Source: Paracnuella aquatica
GTDB taxonomy: Bacteria; Bacteroidota; Bacteroidia; Chitinophagales; Chitinophagaceae
Assembly: GCF_003332885.2 (NCBI RefSeq)
Contig: NZ_QOWJ01000004.1
Location: 1-64,000 of the forward strand
Reading direction: 5' to 3'
DNA: 64,000 nt
The position numbers were made by a program, and so were the translations under genes. Positions 10,643 through 20,498 of the stretch are shown here, one piece after another. How positions within the stretch are numbered: the first letter of the stretch is position 1; the number at the start of each line of letters is the position of its first letter. The notes under the pieces are model-generated. The model was not told where the DNA came from, did not search any database, and saw only the letters and a list, made by a program, of their open reading frames with translations.

Positions 10643-12208
10643 ATGCGCATGGATCGTTCTCGGATTTTAAATGCTGCTTTAGCCTATTGCGCACTATTAT
10701 TTTGGCTCTGCAGCTGTTCGCAGGCCAGGGTATTTCGTGGATACCATTATAAAATCAACATCGAAAATATTATCGACGATGAACTCCATGTCGAACTGAC
10801 GTTCAAGGGCAAACTACCCGACACCAGTTATTTCTGTTTACCGAGGATTGTGCCCGGTGTATACGACGCTTTAGACTATGGAAAATTCGTCAAAAACCTT
10901 TCAGCCATTGATAAAAAAGGACATCACCTCAAAGTGGCTCGCATCGATAAAAACTGTTGGAAGATCATTGGTACTAAAAACCTGGCAACAATTCAATACA
11001 CAACGAACGATGGCTGGGACGCTTTTGATTTTAAAGGCATACGGCCCTATCGTTCATCAGAAAGCCATTTTGATAGTTCGGCGGTCATTATTAACCCGAA
11101 CAGCATATTCGGATACTTTGCAAAACAGGAAAATCTGCCTTTCAAAATAAACGTCAAAAAGCCCGGACATTTATACGGCGCAACGAGCTTGACGAAAAAT
11201 AGGTCCCTAAAAAATGAGGATGAGTATTTTGCAGAAAGCTACCGCGCTTTAGCCGACAACCCGATCCTGTATGCTCCAGCGGACACCGCGACAATTCGAT
11301 TGCCAGGCATTCTAATTACTGTGGCCTGTTACTCAAATTCAAAACAAAAGATTGCCCAAAAGCTGGCAGAACATATCGCGCCGCTTGTACAAAACCAGGC
11401 CGAATATTTAGGCGGAAAGGTGGCTACAGACAAATACAGTTTCATTTTTTACCACAATACAAACCTGGAGGACAGCAAATATTTCGCTGATGGCTTGGAA
11501 CATAATCGATCAACATTGTTATTGATGTATGCGCCGATGGATATAGCAATTCTGAAGGACAATATTTATAACCTGGCAAGCCATGAATTTTTCCACACGC
11601 AAATGCCACTTGGCCTTCATTCATACGAAACAGCAAATTTCGATTTTAGCAACCCTAAGTTCTCTAAACATTTGTGGTTATACGAAGGCATGACGGAGTA
11701 TTTCACCATGCACATGCCGGTAAAACAGAAAATGCAAACGGTGGAGCAGTTTATTCATGTAATGGAAAAGAAGATTGCCAGCATGAAAAAATTCAAGGAC
11801 AATGTTTCGTTTACTGAACTCAGTAAAAATGTTATGCAAATGCCTGATGAATATATGAATGTATATGCTAAGGGTGCGCTAATAAACCTGTGCCTTGATA
11901 TTGAACTGATGGCTTTAAGCGGCGGAAACTATGGGGTGCAGCACCTTGTTTCTGACCTAATGAATAAATACGGAAAAGACAAACCTTTCAACGACGATGA
12001 TTTGTTTGGTGATATCTATACAATCACTGGCTACCGCGAAATAAAATCATTTATAGAAAAATACATTGAAGGAACAGATGAATTGCCGATCAAACAGCAA
12101 TTGCAAAAAGTCGGGCTCCATCTTAATGCTGATTCGGGAAAGATCTCGGCAATAAGTAACATGTCTGAAGCGCAAACTGCGCTGCGAAAACACTGGATTG
12201 GTCAATAA
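10643..12208 (+). CDS. M61-family metallopeptidase, probable lipoprotein
   Basis: A 521-aa protein with an N-terminal hydrophobic segment ending LCSCSQ, a plausible Bacteroidota lipobox, so it is probably membrane-anchored. The zinc site is HEFFH at residues 314-318, and the third ligand/accessory segment YEGMTEYF is near 347-354, the spacing expected for the M61 (glycyl aminopeptidase) family of gluzincins. An N-terminal beta domain precedes the catalytic domain. The C-terminal PDZ domain typical of many M61 proteins is short or absent here. It would trim peptides from Gly/Ala N-termini in the periplasm or at the surface. The gene is monocistronic with long flanking spacers. Confidence 0.82.
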   Translation: MRMDRSRILNAALAYCALLFWLCSCSQARVFRGYHYKINIENIIDDELHVELTFKGKLPDTSYFCLPRIVPGVYDALDYGKFVKNLSAIDKKGHHLKVARIDKNCWKIIGTKNLATIQYTTNDGWDAFDFKGIRPYRSSESHFDSSAVIINPNSIFGYFAKQENLPFKINVKKPGHLYGATSLTKNRSLKNEDEYFAESYRALADNPILYAPADTATIRLPGILITVACYSNSKQKIAQKLAEHIAPLVQNQAEYLGGKVATDKYSFIFYHNTNLEDSKYFADGLEHNRSTLLLMYAPMDIAILKDNIYNLASHEFFHTQMPLGLHSYETANFDFSNPKFSKHLWLYEGMTEYFTMHMPVKQKMQTVEQFIHVMEKKIASMKKFKDNVSFTELSKNVMQMPDEYMNVYAKGALINLCLDIELMALSGGNYGVQHLVSDLMNKYGKDKPFNDDDLFGDIYTITGYREIKSFIEKYIEGTDELPIKQQLQKVGLHLNADSGKISAISNMSEAQTALRKHWIGQ

Positions 12209-12774
12209 AACTGTCTCGGCGGATACAAATTTCTACACAGCTCGAAGTGCTTCCTTGCGAAAAAGCTTTTCTATCCATTCTCAATGATATTTATCATAAC
12301 AAGTAAATATCAAAGACACGACGCGATTGTTGGATAGCGGAAAACCCACAAATTAATTTCGATATTTGACACAACATTAAGTCAATGCTACATCATATTG
12401 CATCGTGCTGCTCATGTTCCTCCCATCTGTCGTTTCCATCACGAACTATGTAGTACTAAAGAATACAATATCTGGAACTGGCATGAGGCACTCAATTTCA
12501 TCTACTGATCGGTGGCAAAAGGAAAAATAAGGACGGCAACATCTGCATTCAAAATATATTTCAAGTGTATTTTTTTTAAAAATTTTTTCCCTTTTACGTG
12601 TTAACTAATTATTAAAGTCCTTATTTTTAAAATAGAAATTAAATGAGGCGCGACAAACTTGCTGAATATCTACAAATCTGAATTTTTAATTTCTATCTCC
12701 AGCCCTACTTCTTACGTTCATCATTAGTATTGCTTCCATATTGAATCAATTTTTTCAACTAAAAATTGAACAAT

Positions 12775-12888
12775 ATGATCACAACTTCTATGCACACCAC
12801 AACGCATAATGCTATTACACCAAAAGGTATTGCGTTCGCTTTCTTAGCTGGATCATTGTACACGCTTGTGCACCAACATGCACCATAG
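12775..12888 (+). CDS. candidate small leader ORF, 37 aa
   Basis: ATG at 12775 opens a 37-codon frame that starts MITTSMHTTTHNA and ends LYTLVHQHAP. Its second half (KGIAFAFLAGSLYTL) is hydrophobic. The frame is His/Thr-rich and is followed four bases later by a hairpin with a T-run. That arrangement fits a leader peptide or a tiny independent transcript before the SusC gene. Translation is not proven and a 37-codon frame can occur by chance. Confidence 0.35.
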   Translation: MITTSMHTTTHNAITPKGIAFAFLAGSLYTLVHQHAP

Positions 12889-12892
12889 TCCC

Positions 12893-12912
12893 TGCTGCAT
12901 GGCAGCATTTTT
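12893..12912 (+). terminator. hairpin and T-run after the small ORF
   Basis: A 6-bp perfect stem (TGCTGC / GCAGCA) with loop ATG is followed by five Ts at 12908-12912. It sits just behind the stop of the 37-codon ORF and about 150 bp before the SusC start, so it could act as an attenuator. Confidence 0.5.
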
Positions 12913-13063
12913 CTTCTGTTGTATTTCTTAATGTAGCTGTGCGCTTTTAGCTGCCATCATTCTCAAATCTTCTTATTGACGCAGTCTGTGTTTTAATGCC
13001 AAAAAGCGCATAGGGATCCCTGTTGCCCTACACCAACCCATTTTTCACCCAAACAGCATACAC

Positions 13064-16000
13064 ATGATCACAAAAGCTTTCCGGCGTTCCGTCATTTTCG
13101 TGATGCCTAATATTCCTCTTCTTAAAAAATCCCTTTTGCAACAGTGCATCGTAGTCTTTGTTTGCCTGATAACCACATCAGCATTTGCGCAGGAAAGATT
13201 TGTGAGCGGCATTGTATTAAGTAAAGACGAACATACACCAGTACCCGGTGCAAGTGTGGTAGCAAAAGGCCTAAAGGTGGGCACCACAACTGATAAAGAT
13301 GGAAAATTTTCATTGAAGCTGCCTGCCAGCAGTACGATGCTCGTGTTTACAATCATTGGCTACGATGTGCAGGAAGTGCCTGTGAGTAACGAGTCGGAAT
13401 TGCATGTGGAACTGGCTGCTAAAACAAGGCAATTAAATGAAGTGGTAGTTACCGGCTACAGCACACAACGCAAGAAGGAATATACCGGTGCCGCCGCAAG
13501 AATTAGCGGACAGGAAATTGCCGACCGCCCTGTGCCCAGTTTCGACCAGGCATTGGCAGGACAGGCAGCTGGCGTCAGCATCACCTCCAACGGTGGCGCA
13601 TTAAACGCCGCACCGGTATTTCGCATCAGGGGCATTAACTCTATTCAACTAAGCTCCTATCCACTGGTTGTTATCGACGGGATTACCGCTTTTACCGGCG
13701 ATGTGGGCAATACCGCACAAAACAATCCACTGGCCGATTTGAACCCCGCCGACATTGAATCCATCGACATTTTAAAAGATGCGTCTGCTACGGCAATCTA
13801 CGGTTCGCGGGCTGCTAACGGAGTTGTGGTCATCACCACCAAAAAAGGAAAAAAAGGAAAAGCAAAAGTAAGTTATGATGGCTGGGTAGGTGTAAACAAA
13901 ACGCCGAGGCTACCACAGGTGTTGAATGCCGAAGAGTATGTGTTGATCAAGAACGAAGCGCTGGCAAACGTAGGCTCCGCGCCTGCTTACGGGTTACAAC
14001 AAATGCCGGATGGAAGCCCGCTAAACACCAACTGGTACGATTTCGTATACCAAACCGGCAAGTCGCACAACCACAATGTGAGCATATCAGGTGCTAATGA
14101 CGCCACATCATATTTTGTTTCGCTTGGCTATTCCGACCAAGAAGGTTTCATGGTTAGAAATACGTTTGAACGAAAGTCAATAAGGCTAAACCTGGATCAT
14201 AAATTAACCAACAATATCACGATTGGAACCAACTCTACTTTCAGCAATTCGATTAACTCAAATCTGACCAGTGGCATCAATTCATCGTTTGCCCTCAACA
14301 ACCTTGCAAGGATGGCAATGGTGCTGCCGCCCAACCTTTCGCCGTTTAATGAAGATGGCAGCTATAATGTGGTTGGCAACTCAATAGGCTATGGTCCCAA
14401 TAAAATATTAACGGGATATTACAACCTGATGCCGATGGTGGAACACGACGAGTTCACATCCGAAGGAAACAACTTTTTGGGTGCTGCATACTTTGAATGG
14501 GAATTAATAAAAGGCCTGAAACTAAAGACAATTTACAGCATCAATAACCTGAATGTGGAGAACCGTTCGTTCAACAATCCATACCAGGCAGGAGGCTTTG
14601 CCAACAATGGTTCTGCAACCAACAGCATGAACAAAAACAGGCGTACGGGATGGACCAATACGTTGAACTATGCCACAACATTCGGGGCCGACCATAGCCT
14701 GAGCGCATTGTTGGGTCATGAGGATATTAAAACATCGACCAATAGCTGGGGCGTTACTCGTCAAAACCTTACCGACCGTTATTTTGACACCTTTGAAGGC
14801 GGCTATGCACAGGTTACCGGCTCGTCGGGCAGTAGGGGGCAAAATGGTTTTCGTTCTTATTTCAGCAACGCCAATTACGCATTTAAAAAGAAGTACCTGC
14901 TGAGTGCCAGCTTCCGTCGCGATGGTTTTTCGGGCCTGGCCAACGGGCATAAATTTGGCAACTTTGGTGGCGGTTCGGTTGGCTGGAACATTTCGGATGA
15001 AACCTTTTTTCAAAACTCATTTCTTTCCGGCATTATCTCGTCGCTTAAACTGCGCGGAAGTTATGGGCAGGTGGGCAATGTAAACATCGGCGATTTCCCC
15101 GCACTTGCCCTGTACGCCTCCGGCATTTACGCCGGCATACCCACACTGGCGCCGTCACAAACAGGCAATGCGGACCTGCGCTGGGAAACCAGCAAGAAAA
15201 CAGACATCGGCGTGAACATGAGTTTCCTGAATGGCCGCATTACAGTGGACGCGGATTATTACCACAACAACATCGACGGCATGATACTCGATGCCCGGCA
15301 GGCACCTTCAAAAGGCATCCCGGGGAACAGCATTACATCGAATGTGGGCTCGATGTACAACAACGGCTTCGAGTTTTCCATCAATGCGCAATTGGTGAAT
15401 ACAAAAGACGTTCGCTGGAACGCAGATTTCAATATCACCACACTAAAAAACCGCGTAACAGAACTCGCCAACGACAATGCCGACATCTGGTCCAGCGGAC
15501 TGGAAACCTCCAACATCACAAGGGTTGGCGAGCCGGTAGGTGCTGTTTACGTTGTAAAAACAACAGGCGTTAATCCTGCCAACGGGCTGCGCACCTACCT
15601 CAACCGCAATGGTGAAGAAGTGCAGTACAACCCTGTAGGTTCAAAATGGACCTACTTGCACGGTGCTGCTGCATCAGCACTCGATGCCTATGGCGATGGT
15701 TACGTTTTGGGCAGTTCAATACCAACTTATTTTGGCGGGCTAAACACAACCTTAGTTTATAAGGGCCTTGATCTTTACCTAGGCTTCACGTATTCCGGTG
15801 GCAACAAAATGTACAACGGTACCAAAGCCACGTTGATGGATAACCGCTTTTTCAATAACCAGAAAGACATCTTAAGACGTTGGACCACTCCGGGCCAGGT
15901 AACAGATGTTCCAAAACTGCATTACAATGACCAGTATGCTTCGGGATCTGTTTTGATGCATTCGGGAAATGTTGAAGACGGTGGTTTCATAAAACTGCGC

Positions 16001-16225
16001 AATGTTTCACTTGGCTATCGTATTTCAGCAAGCGCTGTATCAAAGATTGGGCTGAGCTCCATCAGGCTGTACGCAGCGGCCAGCAATTTTATCCTGTACA
16101 CAAAATACACCGGTTCCGACCCGGAAATTTCGGCTAATGGCGACAGCAACACTGCATCAGGCCGTGATAAGAACGCAGTGCCAGCAGGCCAAAGCTTCAC
16201 CCTTGGTTTGAACCTCGGATTTTAG
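13064..16225 (+). CDS. SusC/RagA-family TonB-linked outer-membrane transporter
   Basis: A 1053-aa protein. A signal peptide ends TTSAFAQ; starting at 13103 (MPNIPLLKKS) would give a more usual signal length, and both starts are possible. A carboxypeptidase-regulatory-like domain follows (VSGIVLSKDEHTPVPGASV), then the SusC signature ending in VVTGYST, the plug with RIRGINSIQ and ILKDASATAIYGSRAANGV, and the beta-barrel up to the terminal aromatic strand SFTLGLNLGF. It imports large oligomers across the outer membrane using TonB energy. It is the first gene of an operon with a SusD lipoprotein and a secreted metalloprotease, which suggests peptide rather than glycan cargo. Confidence 0.95.
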   Translation: MITKAFRRSVIFVMPNIPLLKKSLLQQCIVVFVCLITTSAFAQERFVSGIVLSKDEHTPVPGASVVAKGLKVGTTTDKDGKFSLKLPASSTMLVFTIIGYDVQEVPVSNESELHVELAAKTRQLNEVVVTGYSTQRKKEYTGAAARISGQEIADRPVPSFDQALAGQAAGVSITSNGGALNAAPVFRIRGINSIQLSSYPLVVIDGITAFTGDVGNTAQNNPLADLNPADIESIDILKDASATAIYGSRAANGVVVITTKKGKKGKAKVSYDGWVGVNKTPRLPQVLNAEEYVLIKNEALANVGSAPAYGLQQMPDGSPLNTNWYDFVYQTGKSHNHNVSISGANDATSYFVSLGYSDQEGFMVRNTFERKSIRLNLDHKLTNNITIGTNSTFSNSINSNLTSGINSSFALNNLARMAMVLPPNLSPFNEDGSYNVVGNSIGYGPNKILTGYYNLMPMVEHDEFTSEGNNFLGAAYFEWELIKGLKLKTIYSINNLNVENRSFNNPYQAGGFANNGSATNSMNKNRRTGWTNTLNYATTFGADHSLSALLGHEDIKTSTNSWGVTRQNLTDRYFDTFEGGYAQVTGSSGSRGQNGFRSYFSNANYAFKKKYLLSASFRRDGFSGLANGHKFGNFGGGSVGWNISDETFFQNSFLSGIISSLKLRGSYGQVGNVNIGDFPALALYASGIYAGIPTLAPSQTGNADLRWETSKKTDIGVNMSFLNGRITVDADYYHNNIDGMILDARQAPSKGIPGNSITSNVGSMYNNGFEFSINAQLVNTKDVRWNADFNITTLKNRVTELANDNADIWSSGLETSNITRVGEPVGAVYVVKTTGVNPANGLRTYLNRNGEEVQYNPVGSKWTYLHGAAASALDAYGDGYVLGSSIPTYFGGLNTTLVYKGLDLYLGFTYSGGNKMYNGTKATLMDNRFFNNQKDILRRWTTPGQVTDVPKLHYNDQYASGSVLMHSGNVEDGGFIKLRNVSLGYRISASAVSKIGLSSIRLYAAASNFILYTKYTGSDPEISANGDSNTASGRDKNAVPAGQSFTLGLNLGF

Positions 16226-16245
16226 TCACATTAAAACACAACGCA

Positions 16246-17715
16246 ATGCACCTAACCAACCATAAATTTTTGAATAAACTCCTCTTCCTTTTTCTAATAA
16301 TCGTCTTTACATCTTGTGATAAAGAATTGTTAGAGCCGGTGCCGGAAACCAGCATTTCCGGGGGCAATGCATTTGAAACGCCTGAACGGATTCTTGCGCA
16401 GGTAAATGGCTTGTATGCTGCGGTTAAAAACCCGCAATTTTTAGGCGGCCGCTATACCATTTACCAGGAACTGAGGGCCGATGATTTTATCATGAACAAG
16501 CCCAATGCTCAGACCGGCCAGCTTACCTGGGGACATACCGTAAACTCCAGCACCGCCGAAGTGGAAAACCTTTGGAGCAGTGGATATGCAGCCATCAACC
16601 GGATCCACATTTTCCTGGAAGGGCTGGAGACGGCCAAAGAAAAGATCAGTGATTCCTTGTATCAAAACTACCGCGCAGAAGCATTTTTCCTAAGAGGGCT
16701 GGCTTACTTCCTGCTGGTGCAGCAATATGCACGGCCGTATGTAGAAGACAATGGTGCCGGCCCTGGTTTGCCGCTGCGCCTGGGTGCAGAAAAATCGTCG
16801 CAAAACAATGATCTTGCCCGCAGCTCTGTTGCTGCCGTGTATGCGCAGGTACTGTCCGATTTGGATGCAGCGGAGGCTGGCCTTCCATTGAAATACGCCA
16901 CTGCAAGTTTAAATGCAACCCGTGCTCATAAGAATGCAGCCATTGCATTAAAAACGCGGGTTTACCTGGCGCAGGGAGCTTATGAACAAGTAAAGACCGA
17001 GGCAGCCAAGATCGTATCGACAGCAGCACCATTTTCGGCTGCATCCGGCGTTGCTCATAAACTGGAAGCTAATGTAACTGCAGTTTTTAGCGGCAGCTAC
17101 ACCGGCCCCGAAGCTGTTTTCTTTTTACCCATGAATGCACAGGATGGGCCCGGCGGGCAAAATGCACTTTCGTATTATTTTACGTTCAACCCCGGCAATG
17201 CCGAATACTTCCTGAACACAGCAGGTACAGTAGCAAAACCGGCTTTCTCTCCTTCGTCTAATGATGCCCGTAAGAACCTGGTGGTTACCCAACAAGGTGA
17301 GTTGTGGCTGTATAAATACAAAATGCCTTCGCCTTATACTGATTATATCCCCGTCATCAGGTATGCTGAAGTGCTCTTGAATTATGCAGAAGCCGCGGCA
17401 AGAACCGGCGATGTTGCGAAAGCAACTGCCCTACTTTATGCCATCCGCAACCGCGCTGATGCTTCCTACACTTTTGCCCATTCCGGCCTGGAAACAAAAG
17501 AAGCCTTGGTAAGCACAATACTCGAAGAACGGAGAATTGAACTCCTGGGAGAAGGCTTCCGTGTGCCCGACCTGCTGCGCACCTTGCAACCGCTGCCCGG
17601 AAAGATCGGCAATGCAGGCACATCGCCGGCGGTGCAACCGTCCGAGTCGCGGTACATATGGCCCATACCAGCCAACGAATTATCCACCAATACACTCATG
17701 GTACCCAATCCTTAA
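16246..17715 (+). CDS. SusD/RagB-family substrate-binding lipoprotein
   Basis: A 489-aa surface lipoprotein. The signal peptide ends in the lipobox IVFTSC, followed by DKELLEPVPET, the usual start of mature SusD proteins. The TPR-like body includes YRAEAFFLRGLAYFLLVQ and YAEVLLNYAEAAARTG, and the C-terminal segment ILEERRIELLGEG is the conserved helix before the final YIWPIPANEL motif. It acts as a lid on the SusC barrel and binds the cargo. It lies 20 bp after susC and 18 bp before the metalloprotease gene. Confidence 0.95.
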   Translation: MHLTNHKFLNKLLFLFLIIVFTSCDKELLEPVPETSISGGNAFETPERILAQVNGLYAAVKNPQFLGGRYTIYQELRADDFIMNKPNAQTGQLTWGHTVNSSTAEVENLWSSGYAAINRIHIFLEGLETAKEKISDSLYQNYRAEAFFLRGLAYFLLVQQYARPYVEDNGAGPGLPLRLGAEKSSQNNDLARSSVAAVYAQVLSDLDAAEAGLPLKYATASLNATRAHKNAAIALKTRVYLAQGAYEQVKTEAAKIVSTAAPFSAASGVAHKLEANVTAVFSGSYTGPEAVFFLPMNAQDGPGGQNALSYYFTFNPGNAEYFLNTAGTVAKPAFSPSSNDARKNLVVTQQGELWLYKYKMPSPYTDYIPVIRYAEVLLNYAEAAARTGDVAKATALLYAIRNRADASYTFAHSGLETKEALVSTILEERRIELLGEGFRVPDLLRTLQPLPGKIGNAGTSPAVQPSESRYIWPIPANELSTNTLMVPNP

Positions 17716-17733
17716 TCTTTAAACAACGCATTT

Positions 17734-20292
17734 ATGGTACGATCTCTTCTCTTACTCTTTTGCGCCACCTTTTTGTTATCAAAATGGAGTGTTGCGCAGA
17801 ATAATATCACGCCTGCAGCCATTACCACCAAGGCGGAGCCAAAGCCTGCCACCGTCGGCAATCTTGTAGCAGGCATGAAAAAGTATGATGGCTATTTTAC
17901 GTTTTACTACGACGAAAAAACAGGGAAGATATTTTTGGAAATTGACCAGGACCGGCTCGAAAAAGAGTTTCTTTACTTCAGTGGACTATCCAGCGGCATT
18001 GGCAATGGTATTGAGCGGGGCCAAAGTTCCTCGGCCATCGCCACTTTCAAAAAGCTGGGACCAAAAATTTTACTGATTCAACCCAACTATAGCTACCGTG
18101 CGGTAACCGATAATGCGGATGAACAAAAAGCAGTGGAAAATGCGTTTGCTAAATCAGTGGTTTGGGGCTTTACGCCTGTGGCATTTGAAGGCGGCAAATA
18201 CCTGGTAGACCTTACGCCATTTTTGATTCGCGATAGCCAGAAAATAGGCGACCGCATCGGGGCAAGAGGGTTCCAAGGACCCGGTGCGGCTATGACCGGC
18301 CGGCCGGGAGCCGCTTCAGGGCCTGCGGCCACGTATCGTTTCGATGAATCGAGATCGGTGATTGATATACAGAACACCAAGAACTTTCCAAAAAACACCG
18401 AGTTTGAAGCGCTGATTACATTTACCGGCGGGCCATCATCCGGCGGCAGGGGCGGCTTTGGCGGGCCAACTATTGCCCCCGACCCCAATGCGGTTACGGT
18501 AACCATGCACCAGTCGTTTATCGAATTGCCTGAACCCGGATATAAACCGCGCAAATTTGACCCGCGTTCCGGCCTGAATATGTTCAGTTATATGGATTTT
18601 TCGGCGCCCATGACCGACCCGATCGTCAAGCGTTTTACCCGGCGGCACAGGCTTGAAAAAAAAGACCCAAAAGCTGCCGTGAGTGAACCGGTAAAACCAA
18701 TTGTTTATTATGTGGACCGCGGCGCACCGGAGCCCATCAAAAAAGCACTTATAGAAGGTGGTGCCTGGTGGAACGAAGCATTTGAATCTGCAGGTTATAA
18801 AAACGCATTTATTGTAAAAGAATTACCTGCAGGCGCCGACCCTATGGATATCCGCTATAACGTAGTGAACTGGATCAATCGTTCGGGCAGCCCCCGTGCA
18901 TTTTCTTCCGGCGCTTCCTATATCGATCCGCGGACCGGCGAAATTATCAAAGGCGTGGTAACTCTTGGCTCCGACCGGCACCGGCAGGATTATCTTATTG
19001 CCGAGGGGCTTTTACAGCCTTATGAAAGCGGCAAACCGGTTGCTAAAAAAATGGAAGAACTGGCCATGGCACGCATCCGCCAATTGTCCGCTCATGAAAT
19101 TGGTCATACGCTGGGCCTCTTCCACAATTTTGCTGCTAGCCCGAAAGACCGCGCTTCGGTAATGGATTACCCGTTTCCGCGTTTTACCCTCAAAAAAGAC
19201 GGCACGGTGGATGTTTCCGATTCGTATGCAAAAGGCATTGGCTCATGGGATAAGCGGGCCATTACCTGGGGTTACCAATCTTTTCCTGATGGAACAAATG
19301 AAGACGTTGCGCTGGATAATATCATAATAGAAACGCTGAAGCAGGGGCATATTTTCATTCCCGATATTGGCGGCTACACACACCCTACATCGCACCAATG
19401 GGATGATGGCGGCAATGCAATCGAGCAATTGAATCACATCATGCAGGTGCGCCGGCATGTGCTCGATAATTTTTCCGAAAAAGCAATACCGGATGGCGCA
19501 CCCATGGCCACGCTGGAAGAGGTGCTGGTGCCTATGTACCTGCTGCACCGCTACCAGATTGAAGCCGCAGCGAAAACAATCGGCGGGCTTTATTTTACCC
19601 ATGCCGTAAAAAATGATGGGCAGGTCATTACAAAAATGCTTCCTCCTGCCGATCAGTGGAAAGCATTGGATGCATTGCTGGAAACCATCAAACCGGAAGC
19701 CCTAATGCTACCGGAGCAACTGATCCAGAAAATACCGCCCCGCCCGTCCGGCTATGCAAGTTCCATTGAGGTGTTTACTTCGCATACAGGCCCTACGTTT
19801 GATCCACTTGCCGTAGCTGAATCTGCTGCAAGCACCACCATCGCTTCCATCCTTGATGCGCAACGTGCGGCTCGCTTGGTTGAATATGCGGCAAGAGACG
19901 CAAGCCAGCCGGGGCTGCTGCCAGTGATTGATAAATTGCTGGAACAAACCTGGAAAGCACCAAAGCAAAGCGGTTATACAGGGGCGTTACAAACTGTGGT
20001 TAACAACCTTACCCTAAAACACCTTTTGGCACTTGCAGCAAATAATGAGGCAGCAGAAAGTGTACGCGGACAAGCGATGCTGAAGGTGGAGGAATTAAAA
20101 GAATGGATGCAATCGGGGTTGGCATCCGCGGCACCAATGCAAAAAGCCAACCTGCTTTTTGGGCTGGCGCAAATTGGTGAGTTCGGAAAGACACCGGATA
20201 AGTTTCAACCGGCACCGGCTGTTGCGATGCCGCCCGGTGCACCGATCGGGATGCCTGCCATGGATTTCTTAACCGATGATATTTTGTATTGA
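17734..20292 (+). CDS. secreted zinc metalloprotease (DUF5117/DUF4953 type)
   Basis: An 852-aa protein with a signal peptide ending WSVAQ. The N-terminal region, with YFTFYYDEKTGKIFLEI, resembles DUF5117. The metzincin zinc site is HEIGHTLGLFHNF at residues 454-466, followed by a Met-turn candidate SVMDYP with Met477. A C-terminal helical domain follows. It would hydrolyse proteins in the periplasm or outside the cell. Its place directly behind SusC/SusD suggests that it produces or trims the peptides this transporter imports. A perfect palindromic terminator closes the operon. Confidence 0.88.
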   Translation: MVRSLLLLFCATFLLSKWSVAQNNITPAAITTKAEPKPATVGNLVAGMKKYDGYFTFYYDEKTGKIFLEIDQDRLEKEFLYFSGLSSGIGNGIERGQSSSAIATFKKLGPKILLIQPNYSYRAVTDNADEQKAVENAFAKSVVWGFTPVAFEGGKYLVDLTPFLIRDSQKIGDRIGARGFQGPGAAMTGRPGAASGPAATYRFDESRSVIDIQNTKNFPKNTEFEALITFTGGPSSGGRGGFGGPTIAPDPNAVTVTMHQSFIELPEPGYKPRKFDPRSGLNMFSYMDFSAPMTDPIVKRFTRRHRLEKKDPKAAVSEPVKPIVYYVDRGAPEPIKKALIEGGAWWNEAFESAGYKNAFIVKELPAGADPMDIRYNVVNWINRSGSPRAFSSGASYIDPRTGEIIKGVVTLGSDRHRQDYLIAEGLLQPYESGKPVAKKMEELAMARIRQLSAHEIGHTLGLFHNFAASPKDRASVMDYPFPRFTLKKDGTVDVSDSYAKGIGSWDKRAITWGYQSFPDGTNEDVALDNIIIETLKQGHIFIPDIGGYTHPTSHQWDDGGNAIEQLNHIMQVRRHVLDNFSEKAIPDGAPMATLEEVLVPMYLLHRYQIEAAAKTIGGLYFTHAVKNDGQVITKMLPPADQWKALDALLETIKPEALMLPEQLIQKIPPRPSGYASSIEVFTSHTGPTFDPLAVAESAASTTIASILDAQRAARLVEYAARDASQPGLLPVIDKLLEQTWKAPKQSGYTGALQTVVNNLTLKHLLALAANNEAAESVRGQAMLKVEELKEWMQSGLASAAPMQKANLLFGLAQIGEFGKTPDKFQPAPAVAMPPGAPIGMPAMDFLTDDILY

Positions 20293-20307
20293 TAAACCTG
20301 AAAATAG

Positions 20308-20338
20308 AACTGCCCCTTTGCGCAAAGGGGCAGTTTTA
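20308..20338 (+). terminator. terminator of the SusCD-protease operon
   Basis: A perfect 28-nt palindrome with arms AACTGCCCCTTTGC and its complement is followed by a short T-run. It sits 16 bp after the protease stop. Since GH78 converges on it from the other side, it may serve both directions. Confidence 0.85.
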
Positions 20339-20498
20339 CTTATACACCGGCCGGTTGGTTTTTCCATTGAGCCGTGAGCCATTGCTTACAAATCAAGTGA
20401 TAGATCTTTAGCTAAATGTTAGTTTAAATGCAATAGCTTTAGCATACAATGTGAACACAAATATTTTATAATAATGGCTACAAATATTTCCCTGGAAG

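Larger units (their letters stand above)
12209..13063. other. intergenic region upstream of the SusC operon
   Basis: About 850 bp. The first 560 bp have no open frame of note and include a long A/T run near 12570-12590. The last 290 bp hold a 37-codon ORF and a terminator-shaped hairpin, listed separately, which may form a regulatory leader for the downstream SusC gene. Confidence 0.5.
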
